Assembly (NCBI GenBank): GCA_036260395.1 | Contig: DASZZY010000179.1 | Location: forward strand, 1 to 5,576 | Direction of reading: 5' to 3' | Length of the DNA stretch: 5,576 bases | Source of the DNA: DASZZY01 sp036260395 | Lineage (GTDB): Bacteria > Actinomycetota > UBA4738 > CALAEC01 | Notes under the pieces: model-generated | What the model was told of the DNA's origin: nothing | The model's input: only the letters and a program-made list of their open reading frames with translations | Database searches by the model: none | Part shown: one piece after another, positions 5,552-5,576 of the stretch | Numbering within the stretch: the stretch's first letter is position 1 | Layout of the letters: each line of letters opens with the position of its first letter | Made by a program: the position numbers and the translations under genes

Positions 5552-5576
5552 GGCCCCCGGGCACCCCCCGGGGGCC
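5552..5576. repeat. Perfect 10-bp GC hairpin at the window edge
   Basis: GGCCCCCGGG and CCCGGGGGCC are separated by CACCC; the stem may extend past the window. About 36 bases downstream of the proposed divergent start, it could be a leader structure, an attenuator, or part of a structured RNA. Whether a T-run follows on the plus strand cannot be seen, and none follows on the minus strand. Confidence 0.5.

Noticed and set aside
5508..5576. Divergent plus-strand coding frame starting at ATG 5508 (MSAEADHSPLHP...)
   Set aside because: Only 23 Pro/His-rich codons are visible, without a recognisable family or proper ribosome site, and the ATG overlaps the -10 of the candidate promoter. It could still be real, but cannot be supported here.

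Overview
The window is a very GC-rich (roughly 70% or more by eye) bacterial segment carrying one tightly packed operon read entirely on the minus strand. Gene content and order (recN, then a steA/steB pair) point to Actinomycetota, where recN-steA-steB is a recognisable block. A glycosyltransferase and what looks like a MraY-type phosphotransferase downstream, instead of the pyrG seen in mycobacteria, suggest a lineage outside the classical Mycobacteriales. A high-GC Firmicute cannot be excluded.

Layout, in transcription order (right to left): recN (5422-3779), DNA repair ATPase; a membrane-anchored, apparently catalytically defective M23/LytM-like protein (3782-3006); steA (3043-1871), a cytoplasmic thiamin-pyrophosphokinase-like domain with a C-terminal membrane helix; a 73-base gap holding a possible internal promoter and a tiny leader frame; steB/mctB-type protein (1797-880), an N-terminal membrane helix plus coiled coil plus extracytoplasmic domain; a soluble family 2 glycosyltransferase (905-198); and the N-terminal piece of a membrane protein resembling MraY-like glycosyl-1-phosphate transferases (about 201 to beyond base 1). 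Genes overlap or nearly touch at every junction except steA/steB, so translational coupling is likely.

Apart from recN the cluster looks like an envelope or cell-separation module. SteA and SteB are, from work in Corynebacterium, components of the RipC-FtsEX cell-separation pathway. The M23-like protein could be a non-catalytic regulator of a peptidoglycan hydrolase acting with them, and the two downstream genes could build a lipid-linked saccharide. These functional links are inference.

The most unusual thing is translation initiation: no gene in the operon begins with ATG. Four begin with GTG, and two (steA and the MraY-like gene) have no ATG, GTG or TTG that would include their conserved N-terminus. 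For steA a near-perfect Shine-Dalgarno sequence sits just before a CTG. The right edge (5423-5576) is non-coding: a probable leaderless recN start, a possible divergent plus-strand promoter, and a dense set of inverted repeats ending in a perfect 10-bp GC hairpin at the window edge.
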